A stretch of 64,000 nucleotides of DNA from Pseudomonas aylmerensis. Its GTDB lineage: Bacteria > Pseudomonadota > Gammaproteobacteria > Pseudomonadales > Pseudomonadaceae. A program made the position numbers and the translations under genes. The DNA lies in contig NZ_MAUE01000041.1 in assembly GCF_001702265.1 (NCBI RefSeq), positions 62,001-126,000 on the forward strand, given 5' to 3'. The notes under the pieces are model-generated. The model was given only the letters and a program-made list of their open reading frames with translations. It had not been told where the DNA came from and ran no database searches. Positions 49,776 through 58,291 of this stretch are shown in pieces. Within the stretch, counting starts at the first letter, position 1. Each line of letters opens with the position of its first letter.

Positions 49776-50819
49776 ATGACCCCTCGCTTTCGCGTCGTTG
49801 CGGACGGTAAAGACATTACCGCGCTGATCAATGACCGCCTGTTATTGCTGAAAACCACTGATAAGCCCGGCATGGAGTCGGACGACTTCGAGCTGCGCAT
49901 CGATGACCGCGACAGCGCCGTGGCGCTGCCCAAGCGCGGCGCCGGCATTGAGATCTACCTGGGCTATGCCGAAACGTCCATGGTGCGGCTGGGCCGTTAT
50001 ATGGTGGATGAGGTAGAGATATCCGGCCCGCCTAACACCATCGTCGTGCGCGGCAAGGCCGGCGACATGCGCGGTACCGGAAAGACGGTGCGCAGCGGTA
50101 GCTGGGAAGATGTGCCACTGTCCAAGATCGTAGCCGACGTGGCTGGCCGCAACGGCTGGACTCCGGTGTGCAACGTCTCCACGAACGTGCCCCGGGCTGA
50201 CCAGCTCAGCGAGTCTGATTTCAACTTCATCACCCGCATTGCCAAGCAGCACGACTGCACGGCCAAGGTGGCCGATGGGAAGCTGATTGTCATGACACGC
50301 GACGGCGGCACCAGTGCGAGCGGTAAGGCCTTTGGCGCCGTCACCATCACGCCCGCCGATGTCAGTCGGTGGCAGTTCCGCTTAGGCGATCGCAACACGC
50401 ACAAGGCAGTGGCCACCAAGCACCAGGACAAGAAAAGCGGTGAGCTGAAGCTGATCAGCCTGGACAACACGGATGCGCCCGACGGGCTGCCGGCGGTGCA
50501 TACAGACCGTCATATCTACCCCAACAAGACCGCCGCGACCCAGGCCGCTAAGGCCCGCCTGACCGCCTTCAATCGATCTTCGGCAGGCGTTCGTCTTGAA
50601 ATGCCTGGGCGTACCGATCTGTTTGCCGAGCGGTCGGTAAACGCCACGGGCTTCAAGGTCGGCATCGATGGCGAGTACCTGGTCGACTCAGTTGAGCAGG
50701 TATTCACCCAGGCAGGCTGGTCGACCACCGTCGAGTGCAATGGCGGCAAAAAGGGCAAGGCCAAGGCCAAGGGTAAAAAGGCGAAAAAAACCAAGGAGGT
50801 CAGGGTTCTACAGCTTTGA
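49776..50819 (+). CDS. Late control protein D (baseplate hub)
   Basis: The 347-aa protein has the gpD/gp27-like pattern: FRVVADGKDITALINDRLLL, LPKRGAGIEIYLGYAETSMV, VADVAGRNGWTPVCNVSTNV and SESDFNFITRIAKQHDCTAK. The C-terminus is a Lys-rich tail (KGKAKAKGKKAKKTKE). In P2 gpD is the hub; the name late control is historical. Confidence 0.92.
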   Translation: MTPRFRVVADGKDITALINDRLLLLKTTDKPGMESDDFELRIDDRDSAVALPKRGAGIEIYLGYAETSMVRLGRYMVDEVEISGPPNTIVVRGKAGDMRGTGKTVRSGSWEDVPLSKIVADVAGRNGWTPVCNVSTNVPRADQLSESDFNFITRIAKQHDCTAKVADGKLIVMTRDGGTSASGKAFGAVTITPADVSRWQFRLGDRNTHKAVATKHQDKKSGELKLISLDNTDAPDGLPAVHTDRHIYPNKTAATQAAKARLTAFNRSSAGVRLEMPGRTDLFAERSVNATGFKVGIDGEYLVDSVEQVFTQAGWSTTVECNGGKKGKAKAKGKKAKKTKEVRVLQL

Positions 50820-50854
50820 CGTGACTCGCTGAAACCCCCGTTTAACTAGAAACC

Positions 50855-50877
50855 GCCGCCGTTTGGCGGCTTTTTTT
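50855..50877 (+). terminator. Terminator between tail and lysis genes
   Basis: The stem GCCGCC/GGCGGC with loop GTTT is followed by seven T, directly before the endolysin ribosome site. Confidence 0.75.
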
Positions 50878-50890
50878 GCCTGGAGAAAAC

Positions 50891-51538
50891 ATGTCTATCA
50901 CCCTGCAGCAGTTGCTGTTGATCCTCCCGAACGCTGGCCGTCAGGCCGGGCTTTTTGTCGGTGTCTTGAATACTGCGATGAGCAAGTACGGCATCGTCAC
51001 GCCCAAGCGAATCGCGGCCTTCATCGCCCAAGTCGGGCATGAATCCGGCCATTTGACGCGCCTGGTCGAGAGCCTGAACTACAGAGCGGACCGAATCGTA
51101 GCCTTGGGTAATGCCGCTAGCCCGGGTTCCCGGTGGCGATCCCTGGTGCCGCGTGCCGCCGAGCTGGCGGGCAGTTCGGCACGTATGGGGAACGCCGTCT
51201 ACGGCGGCCGCATGGGCAATGGCCCTGAGGCGTCGGGCGAGGGCTATATCTACCGAGGGCGCGGCCTGATCCAGATTACTGGCAAGGACAATCATCGTGC
51301 GTGCGGTGAAGCCCTGGGCGTCGACCTGATCAATCACCCCGAGCTGCTGGAGCAGCCGCAATATGCAGCGCTGTCGGCGGCCTGGTACTGGTCCGTGAAC
51401 GGGCTGAACACGCTGGCCGACGCCGGCGACATCCAGAACATCGGGAGCCTCATCAACACGGGCAGCAAGGGCAAGATCCCGAATGGTGCGGCTGATCGAC
51501 TGGCGCTCTATCAGACGGCATTGCGGGTGCTGGCATGA
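50891..51538 (+). CDS. GH19-family endolysin
   Basis: The 215-aa protein matches chitinase-like GH19 lysozymes: the catalytic Glu in FIAQVGHESGHLTRLVESLN, GEGYIYRGRGLIQITGKDNH, and SAAWYWSVNGLNTLAD. It lacks a signal peptide, so it needs the holin to reach peptidoglycan. It overlaps Rz by ATGA. Confidence 0.9.
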   Translation: MSITLQQLLLILPNAGRQAGLFVGVLNTAMSKYGIVTPKRIAAFIAQVGHESGHLTRLVESLNYRADRIVALGNAASPGSRWRSLVPRAAELAGSSARMGNAVYGGRMGNGPEASGEGYIYRGRGLIQITGKDNHRACGEALGVDLINHPELLEQPQYAALSAAWYWSVNGLNTLADAGDIQNIGSLINTGSKGKIPNGAADRLALYQTALRVLA

Positions 51539-52059
51539 CGCCCGTGCAGAAGCTGGCCGGCCTGGTGGTGCTGATCCTGGTGGCTATGGCCACGAGCTTC
51601 GGCGCTGCTTGGCAGGTGCAGGACTGGCGCCTCGGCAGGGTTGTGACAGAGCAGGGCGCCCAGTTCGAGACGGACCTGACCGCGATCGGCAATGCCGCCG
51701 CAGCTCAGGCCCGTACCGAGCAAGACAAGCGGTTGGCCACCGAGCAGCAACTGGCCGCCTTAGACCAACAACACACCAAGGAATTATCCGATGCCCAGCG
51801 CAAGCAGGCTTTACTGCGTGACCGCCTTGCTACTGCTGATGTGCGGCTGTCAGTCCTTCTCGACGCCACGGATTCAGCCAGTGGCTGCAACATGCCCGCA
51901 ACCCCCGGCGCCGTCGGCGTGGTTCATGCAACCCGTCGAGCCCAACTTGACCCAGCGCATGCTCAACGAATTATCGGGATCACCGATGCCGGCGACCAAG
52001 GATTGATCGCCCTGCGGGCCTGTCAGGCCTACGCAAAAGAAGTCTCTACACCGAAATAA
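51535..52059 (+). CDS. i-spanin (Rz-like)
   Basis: The 174-aa protein has one N-terminal membrane helix (LAGLVVLILVAMATSFGAAW) and a periplasmic coiled coil (TEQDKRLATEQQLAALDQQH), as in LysB/Rz. With the nested lipoprotein it should fuse inner and outer membranes in the last lysis step. Confidence 0.85.
   Translation: MTPVQKLAGLVVLILVAMATSFGAAWQVQDWRLGRVVTEQGAQFETDLTAIGNAAAAQARTEQDKRLATEQQLAALDQQHTKELSDAQRKQALLRDRLATADVRLSVLLDATDSASGCNMPATPGAVGVVHATRRAQLDPAHAQRIIGITDAGDQGLIALRACQAYAKEVSTPK
51791..52006 (+). CDS. o-spanin lipoprotein (Rz1-like), nested in Rz
   Basis: The 71-aa frame lies wholly inside the Rz gene. It has a lipoprotein signal (LYCVTALLLLMCGC, with MCGC as the lipobox) and a Pro-rich mature part (ATCPQPPAPSAWF). 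This nested layout is typical of Rz/Rz1 pairs. Confidence 0.85.
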   Translation: MPSASRLYCVTALLLLMCGCQSFSTPRIQPVAATCPQPPAPSAWFMQPVEPNLTQRMLNELSGSPMPATKD

Positions 52060-52173
52060 AGGAGCGGCCGGGTCGGATGCGTCAACATCCAGCCCGGCCA
52101 CCTTCCCCGCAGATTGCCCCTGCAAGTCCAGCCAAGGCTCCCGCTTCGTGCACAAAGCGGAGCGAGCCTAGCA

Positions 52174-52189
52174 CTGTTTATTCATACAG
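52174..52189. promoter_or_regulatory. LexA box 2 (dam)
   Basis: CTGTTTATTCATACAG has perfect CTGT/ACAG arms, 18 bp before the methylase ATG. Confidence 0.75.
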
Positions 52190-52207
52190 CAAAGGTCTTG
52201 CTTTTAT

Positions 52208-53002
52208 ATGTCCACACCCATCATCCCTTGGATGGGCGGCAAACGCCGCCTGGCTGACCGCCTTATCCCGCTCTTCCCGCCTCACGAATGCTACGTCGAA
52301 GTCTTTGCCGGTGGAGCCGCGCTCTACTTCATGCGCCCCCAGGCCGCGCCAGTTGAAGTTCTCAACGACATCAACGGCGACCTGGTGACGCTGTACCGCG
52401 TGGTGCAGAACCACTTGGAAGAATTCGTGCGCCAGTTCAAATGGGCGCTGAGCTCTCGCAAGGTATTCGAATGGCAGAAGATGACCCGCCCTGAAACCCT
52501 CACAGACATCCAGCGCGCCGCCCGGTTCTTCTACCTGCAGCATCATGCCTTTGCCGGCAAGGTGACCGGGCAGACGTTTGGTACCGCGACGACTGGCCCG
52601 GCTATTAACCTGCTGCGGATCGAGGAGAACCTCTCGGCCGCCTGGCAGCGCCTGTCCGGCACCTATGTTGAAAATCTCCCCTGGATTGATTGCGCCGAAC
52701 GTTATGACCGACCGCACACTTTCCATTACATGGACCCGCCTTACTGGCAAACCGCAGGCTATGGCGTGGACTTTCCCTTTGAAAACTACGAGCGAATGGC
52801 TGATTTCATGCGGCGCTGCAAGGGCAAGGTTATGGTCAGCATTAATGACCATCCCGATATCCGACGGGTGTTTGAAGGCTTTCACTTCGAAACGGTGGAT
52901 ATCCGATACAGCACAGCTAACCAGCGCCAGGGCAAAACCGAGATCAGCGGTGAGTTGGTGATCATGAATTGGGAGCCGGCAGCGTTGGGTGGGCTGTTCT
53001 GA
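52208..53002 (+). CDS. DNA adenine methylase (Dam type)
   Basis: The 264-aa protein has motif I-like IPWMGGKRRLADRLIPLFPP with YVEVFAGGAALYF, and catalytic motif IV DPPY (HYMDPPYWQT), as in N6-adenine MTases of the Dam/alpha class. With no restriction partner nearby it is probably an orphan that protects or regulates phage DNA. A LexA box makes it part of the SOS response. Confidence 0.9.
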   Translation: MSTPIIPWMGGKRRLADRLIPLFPPHECYVEVFAGGAALYFMRPQAAPVEVLNDINGDLVTLYRVVQNHLEEFVRQFKWALSSRKVFEWQKMTRPETLTDIQRAARFFYLQHHAFAGKVTGQTFGTATTGPAINLLRIEENLSAAWQRLSGTYVENLPWIDCAERYDRPHTFHYMDPPYWQTAGYGVDFPFENYERMADFMRRCKGKVMVSINDHPDIRRVFEGFHFETVDIRYSTANQRQGKTEISGELVIMNWEPAALGGLF

Positions 53003-53101
53003 TAGGCGCCGCCGCTTTGAACGGTGGCGCGTTACCCTCACTGAACTAAAATTGCCCCTGTAGCTCGTATTGCAGTCTCTTAACCTCACATTGGGTAGCG
53101 G

Positions 53102-53188
53102 ATGGATAAGCAACTCGCAGGTCTTTCATTTCTGCTTACCCTGGTGTGGATCACAGCAGTCGCCTTCGTGATGTGGTACCTGAGCTGA
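53102..53188 (+). CDS. Possible 28-aa single-helix membrane peptide
   Basis: The frame reads MDKQLAGLSFLLTLVWITAV then AFVMWYLS. It has one membrane helix and a charged N-terminus, with GGGTAGCGG upstream. It overlaps the end of the convergent SRAP gene by 63 bp. Whether it is expressed is uncertain. Confidence 0.35.
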   Translation: MDKQLAGLSFLLTLVWITAVAFVMWYLS

Positions 53189-53875
53189 TCTGTCTGGCTC
53201 AATCAGTTCAGGCCCCTGATTTCTAACATTCCCTACGGCCTTGCCTACGGGAAACCATTCAAACTCTTCCGTGGGTTGGCACAGCTCATTTGCAATCTCC
53301 TCCGCTCGCGATTGGGTTATGCCGGGATCAAGCCACTCGTTGGCATGTTCTCGGGTCAACACCAAGGGGCGCCGGTCGTGGATATCGACCATGCCCTGAT
53401 CGCTTGCGGCGGTGATAATGACAAAACCATCGCCTTCATGAGGCTCCAACCCAGGATTTACTTGGGCAAGCGCTCCGAAGAACATCGGACGCCGGCTCTT
53501 CAGGCGGATGAAGTAGGGCTGCTTCTTCTTCGGATCGTCCGGATCTTTTACCCATTCATACCAGCCTTCACTGGGCACAATGGCCCGGCGATTCGGCCAA
53601 AGCTGTTTGAAGAACTTCCCCGTGGTGACCGTCTCGACCCTAGCGTTAATCGGATCCGGACGTTTTCCCTTCGCCCAGAACGGCGCCCATCCCCATTTCA
53701 CTGCATCGATATGCAGCCCATCCTCTAATGTGTGAAGAACCTGCACCCGCGTTGAAGGTGCGACGTTGTAGCGATCAATAGGCTGAGCGTCATACCCGCT
53801 GAACAGCTCTATCTGCGGGCTCAGCTCTTCAATGAAGATCGCCATCCCTTCGTATTGCACGAATCGCCCACACAT
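53126..53875 (-). CDS. SOS-response-associated peptidase (SRAP, YedK/HMCES family)
   Basis: Starting at ATG 53875, Met1 is followed by catalytic Cys2 (MCGRFVQYEG), as required: Cys2 forms a thiazolidine crosslink with abasic sites in single-stranded DNA. Other landmarks are RYNVAPSTRVQVL, INARVETV, AIVPSEGWYEW and VDIHDRRPLVL (His of the active site). The 249-aa gene is divergent from umuDC with a LexA box between them, so both are probably SOS-induced. Confidence 0.9.
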   Translation of the reverse strand: MCGRFVQYEGMAIFIEELSPQIELFSGYDAQPIDRYNVAPSTRVQVLHTLEDGLHIDAVKWGWAPFWAKGKRPDPINARVETVTTGKFFKQLWPNRRAIVPSEGWYEWVKDPDDPKKKQPYFIRLKSRRPMFFGALAQVNPGLEPHEGDGFVIITAASDQGMVDIHDRRPLVLTREHANEWLDPGITQSRAEEIANELCQPTEEFEWFPVGKAVGNVRNQGPELIEPDRSAQVPHHEGDCCDPHQGKQK

Positions 53876-53940
53876 ACGCACCTCTCCGCTTGTCGAAATT
53901 CCCTACAGAAAAATTGACCGCAAGCGTCCTACAAAGTTAA

Positions 53941-53956
53941 CTGTACATTCGTACAG
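53941..53956. promoter_or_regulatory. LexA box 3 (SRAP / umuDC)
   Basis: CTGTACATTCGTACAG is a perfect CTGT-N8-ACAG palindrome, 20 bp before umuD and 65 bp before the divergent SRAP start, so one site may control both. Confidence 0.85.
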
Positions 53957-53976
53957 TATTTGTAAAAGGCCGCATC

Positions 53977-54402
53977 ATGAGCTTCACCATTCTAGGTCCT
54001 ATCGCCGAGGCAGGCGCGAAGCTGCCTATGTGTTCGTTCCAGGTTCCGGCGGGCTTTCCTTCGCCGGCAGCGGATCATATTGAGCAGCACATCTCATTGG
54101 ATGAGGTCCTGAATATCCGCGCACCGCATGTGTACCTGGTAGCCATTACCGGGGAAAGCATGCAAGGGGTTGGTATCTTCGAAGGCGATCTCGCAGTGGT
54201 GGATCGTGCCATTGAGCCGGCTCACGGGCATGTGGTGGTGGCTCTGTTGAACAACGAGCCCGTCTGCAAGCGCCTCTGTAAGCGCGGCCGGGAGGTTGTC
54301 CTTCTGTCCGAAAACCCCAAATACCCGGCTCGGTACGTTCTTGAAGGTGATGAGCTGTCAATCTGGGGTGTGATCACCAGCACAGTGCGCAGTCATGTCT
54401 AA
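53977..54402 (+). CDS. umuD: UmuD-like Pol V subunit
   Basis: The 141-aa protein shows the UmuD cleavage site AGFPSPAAD (Ala-Gly instead of the E. coli Cys-Gly), catalytic Ser in TGESMQGVGIFEGD and Lys in PVCKRLCKRG. RecA-stimulated self-cleavage should give the active form that joins UmuC. The 3' end overlaps umuC by 8 bp. Confidence 0.92.
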   Translation: MSFTILGPIAEAGAKLPMCSFQVPAGFPSPAADHIEQHISLDEVLNIRAPHVYLVAITGESMQGVGIFEGDLAVVDRAIEPAHGHVVVALLNNEPVCKRLCKRGREVVLLSENPKYPARYVLEGDELSIWGVITSTVRSHV

Positions 54403-55672
54403 GCAGCGACCCACCTTTGCGCTGGTTGACTGCAACAGCTTCTATGCCAGTTGCGAGCGGGTATTCCGGCCGGACTTGGCGAAGGTACCCATCGTGGTGC
54501 TGAGCAATAACGACGGCTGTGTCATTGCGCGCAGTTACGACGCGAAGCCTTTCATCAAGATGGGCGAGCCGTATTTCCAGATCAAGCACAAGCTCAAGCA
54601 GCACGGCATTGTGCCGTTCTCCTCGAACTATGCGCTGTACGGCGACATGAGCGAGCGCGTCATGAGCCTGATCGAGGCAATGGTGCCGGCGGTTGAGGTG
54701 TACAGCATCGACGAGGCGTTCGCCGACCTGACTGGAATCGGTGAGCTGGATGCCTTAGGCAGGCAGATTCGCGCTCAGGTACTTCGCTGCACCGGTATCC
54801 CTGTCGGTGTAGGTATCGCTCACACAAAGACCCTGGCGAAGCTGGCAAACCACACCGCGAAACGCCTGCAGTCCCAAACCGGTGGTGTGGTCAATATCAC
54901 CGATCCGGTTAAGCGTGACTGGGTGCTACGCAATACGGACGTGGCGGAGGTGTGGGGTGTCGGTCGAAAGATGAAACTCCATCTTGATGCCATGGGTATC
55001 AAGTCGGCTATGGACCTGGCTAAGGCTGATCCGTGGACGCTCCGTAAGAAGTTCAGCATCGTGATCGAGAAGACGGCCAGGGAGTTGGGTGGCACGCCTT
55101 GTCTGGAGCTGGAAGAGCCGGATCCGCCGAAGCAGGAGATCTGCTGCAGTCGTATGTTTGGTGAGCGGTTGACGGAGCTGCCGCCCATTAAGGAGGCCGT
55201 GGCCACCTACATGATGCGAGCCGCGGAGAAGCTTCGAGCCCAGAACTCTCTTTGTAAGAAGGTGCGCGTGTCTATCCGCACTGGCATGTTCAATCCAGAG
55301 GAGGCGAGGTATGCCAATGGAGTGGTGGTAGATATGCCGTATCCCACCGACGACGTGCGGTTGCTTACTCAAGTAGCGGTCGGTGCGCTTGATCGGATAT
55401 TTCGACCAGGCTTCAAGTACAGCAAGGCTGAGTTGATGTTGCTCAGCCTCTGCCAGCCAGGCGAATACACCGATGACTTGTTTGCTACATCACAGCCGAT
55501 GGAAGCGACTCGGGTGATGACAGTCATGGACGAGATCAATGAGCGCTGGGGTAGGGGGACGATGCGTTCAGCCAGCGTGCCCAGCAACCCACTTTGGGCT
55601 ATGCGCCGGGAGATGATGAGCCGGAGCTACACGACCAAGCTTGATCAGCTTTGGACGGTTATGTGTAACTAG
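54395..55672 (+). CDS. umuC: UmuC-like Y-family DNA polymerase
   Basis: The 425-aa polymerase has the first catalytic Asp in ALVDCNSFYASCERVFRPDL, the catalytic pair in VYSIDEAFADLTG, the VGVGIAHTKTLAKLANHTAK motif and the usual UmuC C-terminus (MDEINERWGRGTMRSAS). It copies past lesions during SOS. It is the last conserved phage-type gene before the AT-rich cargo. Confidence 0.93.
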   Translation: MSKQRPTFALVDCNSFYASCERVFRPDLAKVPIVVLSNNDGCVIARSYDAKPFIKMGEPYFQIKHKLKQHGIVPFSSNYALYGDMSERVMSLIEAMVPAVEVYSIDEAFADLTGIGELDALGRQIRAQVLRCTGIPVGVGIAHTKTLAKLANHTAKRLQSQTGGVVNITDPVKRDWVLRNTDVAEVWGVGRKMKLHLDAMGIKSAMDLAKADPWTLRKKFSIVIEKTARELGGTPCLELEEPDPPKQEICCSRMFGERLTELPPIKEAVATYMMRAAEKLRAQNSLCKKVRVSIRTGMFNPEEARYANGVVVDMPYPTDDVRLLTQVAVGALDRIFRPGFKYSKAELMLLSLCQPGEYTDDLFATSQPMEATRVMTVMDEINERWGRGTMRSASVPSNPLWAMRREMMSRSYTTKLDQLWTVMCN

Positions 55673-55728
55673 AGCGCGTATGAAGTGTAATGTCAGAACG
55701 TTAATCGAAGTTATGCGGACAATGCACA

Positions 55729-56481
55729 TCATTTTATTGGCGTTAGATTGGGATCGACCCGGTATTTTACTAGGCAGCTTGTGCATTTTATAACTTCTCC
55801 GATTTTGAGTTTTGAGTGGAAGATTTCGAGCTCTGCGCCACATTTACATGTGCATTGTATCTTTGATCCGAATCTGCAACCGCCGTCGTAGCGTTCGATG
55901 AAGTGTTCAACTTTGCATGAGTCGTTCTGGCACAAGATTGATTCGTTATTTTCTATATACCAGCTTGTGAACAATATCGCCTGCTGGCATGATTCACACT
56001 CAAAGGTGCTGTAATCTGTTTTTATGATTATCAAGTTTCCTCTAATTAGCACCTTTATTGTTTCGAATATTTTTAATAGTTTCTCCTTGTTGATGGAAAA
56101 GTCTTTTGCTTTCGAGGGTTGAGGCAGGTGTAAGTAGCTACCAAGATTGTTATAGATTTTAGTAAGTTCAGAATTTTTGATGTTGTTGTAATGGATTTTT
56201 ATGGGCGAGCTTCCATCGTGTTCCGATATTGTCAATGTTAGGTCCATATCGGCAAGCTTGTCGAACATGGATAGCATTTTCATTGCTTTATTCGGCTCCC
56301 ATTTTTGGATAATAGATTTTGGGAGCTGATCGGCATCCTTAAGTAGCCTTTCGTATACATGGGCTTCTAAAAAATATCTCATTTCAAGGCTGGCGTGTCT
56401 CAGAGAGCTCAGGTCATTGTTTTTTAGTAATAGTTTTGCGCTTGCTAAATGCTTGCGCTTGTTGTAAGGCTTCGCGTCCAA
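55729..56481 (-). CDS. HEPN-like N-terminus with double zinc ribbon, 250 aa, unknown
   Basis: This AT-rich gene starts with TTG behind GAGGAG at 6 bp. Residues about 10-60 form helices with LRHASLEMRYFLEAHVYERL; R35 and H41 fit an R-x5-H pattern as in HEPN ribonucleases. The C-terminal part has four Cys pairs (CESC, CQNDSC, CTCKC, CTSC) suggesting two zinc ribbons. HEPN proteins often act in defence and toxin systems, but this assignment is an impression from motifs. It lies leftward after umuC, outside the phage core. Confidence 0.6.
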   Translation of the reverse strand: MDAKPYNKRKHLASAKLLLKNNDLSSLRHASLEMRYFLEAHVYERLLKDADQLPKSIIQKWEPNKAMKMLSMFDKLADMDLTLTISEHDGSSPIKIHYNNIKNSELTKIYNNLGSYLHLPQPSKAKDFSINKEKLLKIFETIKVLIRGNLIIIKTDYSTFECESCQQAILFTSWYIENNESILCQNDSCKVEHFIERYDGGCRFGSKIQCTCKCGAELEIFHSKLKIGEVIKCTSCLVKYRVDPNLTPIK

Positions 56482-56649
56482 GTTGTGCTCCTCATGAAGG
56501 AAGTGTAATCACGGGGCCGCGTACTCTAGTAAGGGTGGAGGCCCTCGAAGTAGTCGGGTGTGTGAGGGGAGCCGTGCCCTCGATATAAACTTTGGTAAAG
56601 ATAGCGAGGGTGTGCCTTTGACGGTCGGCAACTGAGTTAAGGAAAATAA

Positions 56650-58026
56650 CTATTTTTTCTGTAATAGCTCTAGAGCTATTTCCTCTATTACATTTTTCGA
56701 AAATGTCATTCCATTAAAAGAGCTAAAAAGTTCAGATACAATTTCAGGGATTATTGAGGGTATCGATGAGGGAGAGATGTCAAGAGAAATGTTTGCGTGA
56801 GTTGTTATCTGATCGTCCCCGCTTACTCTGCCTGGAGAGATATAGCGTAAAGAGTTGTATGAGCTGAGCTCTCTGCCTTCGAGGCCGCTCCAGCGAAAGG
56901 CAAACTTCAGAGTGGTTTCTTTTTCTGGGAATGCCATTGATTTGGCGAAAGATATAGCTACAGAAATCGCTTCCGTTACGGTTCTGATTGCGATATCTAC
57001 CGCTAAAAATTCGTTGGGGTTATTACCTTTTTTTATAGCGACCAAGTCATCCCACAGGACTCGACAATGATAAAAACGTCCAGATGGTTCCGCTCTCCAG
57101 AAATCTAAGTGAGGTAATATGAAAGATCCTTCATAATCTTCGATGAGCGCCTCGTAACCGCCGGCACGGGTTCTTGGTCTAGATTTAGGGTCTAGAAAAG
57201 CGCGACTGTCTAGCCATAAAGGCCAACCGTTGAGTCCGGGATTAGCATAGATAAAAGAGGATAAAAAGTTATCGTCAGCTCTAACCGCTTCGCGCTCTGC
57301 GGCGCACTTTATAATGACGGCAACTTCGAAAAGACCTTTGCCTAAGTCAATGGCGTCGTCGGCTTTTTTTATCTCTAAAAATCGTTGATGGCATTCATTT
57401 AGAAATACGTCGACTACTGCTGTCTCGGGCTCTACAGAGTCGCCATTAATTTGAGATAGTAAGCGAGGAATGTCCAGGCCGGAAAGATGGCGCCTAACAA
57501 AATTTCCTATGTCCGCCTCCCTGTTGTCAAAGCAAATGTTCATGATCTGCGGCCAGTCGCTAAATTGCGCGGCAGCCGAACTAGGAGTGTGATTAGCTGC
57601 TAATGTTCGTACGTAAACTGTGTCTTTTTTGACTAGCTCTTTAGCCTGATTGTTTGGGTCGTTGATACCAAGCTTAGCCGCGACAGGAGTGCGAACTCCT
57701 GAGGGAATAGTTATGAAAGGGAATTTAATCCCGTTAAATGTTCCAAATTCTACAGATACCTCAAAAGACTCTGAGGAGTGGCGGGCGATGAGGGCTTGAA
57801 TCGTATCTTGATGGAATCGATCATCAATATTCTCTGGAGCTAGTTCGGATAGCGGATTGCCTTCATCAGAAATCCCGATACCTAAGTACCCTCCGTTAAC
57901 GTTTCTAAGCGCAATCGCCGCCTTCACGATCTTGGCTTTTCCCTCTGCTGTGGTGGGGTCAATCCAAGACTTAAGTTCGATATTCAGACTCTCGCGGGGG
58001 GCCGTCAGAAATTCATCTAAATTCAT
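56650..58026 (-). CDS. Schlafen AlbA_2-domain protein, 458 aa
   Basis: The N-terminal 150 residues match the AlbA_2 domain: ESLNIELKSWIDPTTAEGKA, IALRNVNGGYLGIGISDEGN, FNGIKFPFITIPSG. The remaining 300 residues are not recognised. AlbA_2 proteins bind nucleic acid, and several occur in defence or toxin loci. The gene is AT-rich with its own promoter (leftward TATAAA, complement of 58049-58054) and GAGGAAGG ribosome site. An 8-bp tandem repeat begins where the -35 element should be. Confidence 0.75.
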   Translation of the reverse strand: MNLDEFLTAPRESLNIELKSWIDPTTAEGKAKIVKAAIALRNVNGGYLGIGISDEGNPLSELAPENIDDRFHQDTIQALIARHSSESFEVSVEFGTFNGIKFPFITIPSGVRTPVAAKLGINDPNNQAKELVKKDTVYVRTLAANHTPSSAAAQFSDWPQIMNICFDNREADIGNFVRRHLSGLDIPRLLSQINGDSVEPETAVVDVFLNECHQRFLEIKKADDAIDLGKGLFEVAVIIKCAAEREAVRADDNFLSSFIYANPGLNGWPLWLDSRAFLDPKSRPRTRAGGYEALIEDYEGSFILPHLDFWRAEPSGRFYHCRVLWDDLVAIKKGNNPNEFLAVDIAIRTVTEAISVAISFAKSMAFPEKETTLKFAFRWSGLEGRELSSYNSLRYISPGRVSGDDQITTHANISLDISPSSIPSIIPEIVSELFSSFNGMTFSKNVIEEIALELLQKK

Positions 58027-58066
58027 CTAGTTACCTTCCTCGCTTAATTTTATATTAATCAGCAGG

Positions 58067-58291
58067 TTATGCTTTGTTGCTTTGTTGCTTTGTTGCTTTG
58101 TTGCTTTGTTGCTTTGTTGCTTTCTTGCCGGCTTCTAACCTTTCTAGGTGATCAACCCTTGCCTGATATTCCCAGCGTTTTTCGCCATGGCTCTCAGCGC
58201 TCCGCGAAAATTGTCGCCACGCTTTGGTGAAGTACGCTATTCCACCATTAGCTTGAGCTCTGTTGTCGATGCCTCCAAGGCGAGCTGATTT
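58067..58291 (-). pseudogene. Possible gene remnant reading through the 8-bp repeat
   Basis: One minus-strand frame stays open for about 74 codons and reads GGIDNRAQANGGIAYFTKAW then WEYQARVDHLERLEAGKKAT, ending in KQQSNKATKQQSNKA. It looks protein-like but has no start codon, and an upstream stop cuts it off. It is probably a 3' remnant, and the repeats would encode its tail. Confidence 0.3.
58072..58127. repeat. 8-bp tandem repeat CTTTGTTG x6 plus one variant
   Basis: Six perfect units (58072-58119) are followed by CTTTCTTG. The array lies 46 bp before the AlbA_2 gene start and covers its probable -35 region. Such arrays change length by slipped-strand mispairing. Confidence 0.9.

Noticed and set aside
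58072..58127. CRISPR-like array
   Set aside because: Units are 8 bp, head to tail, with no spacers.
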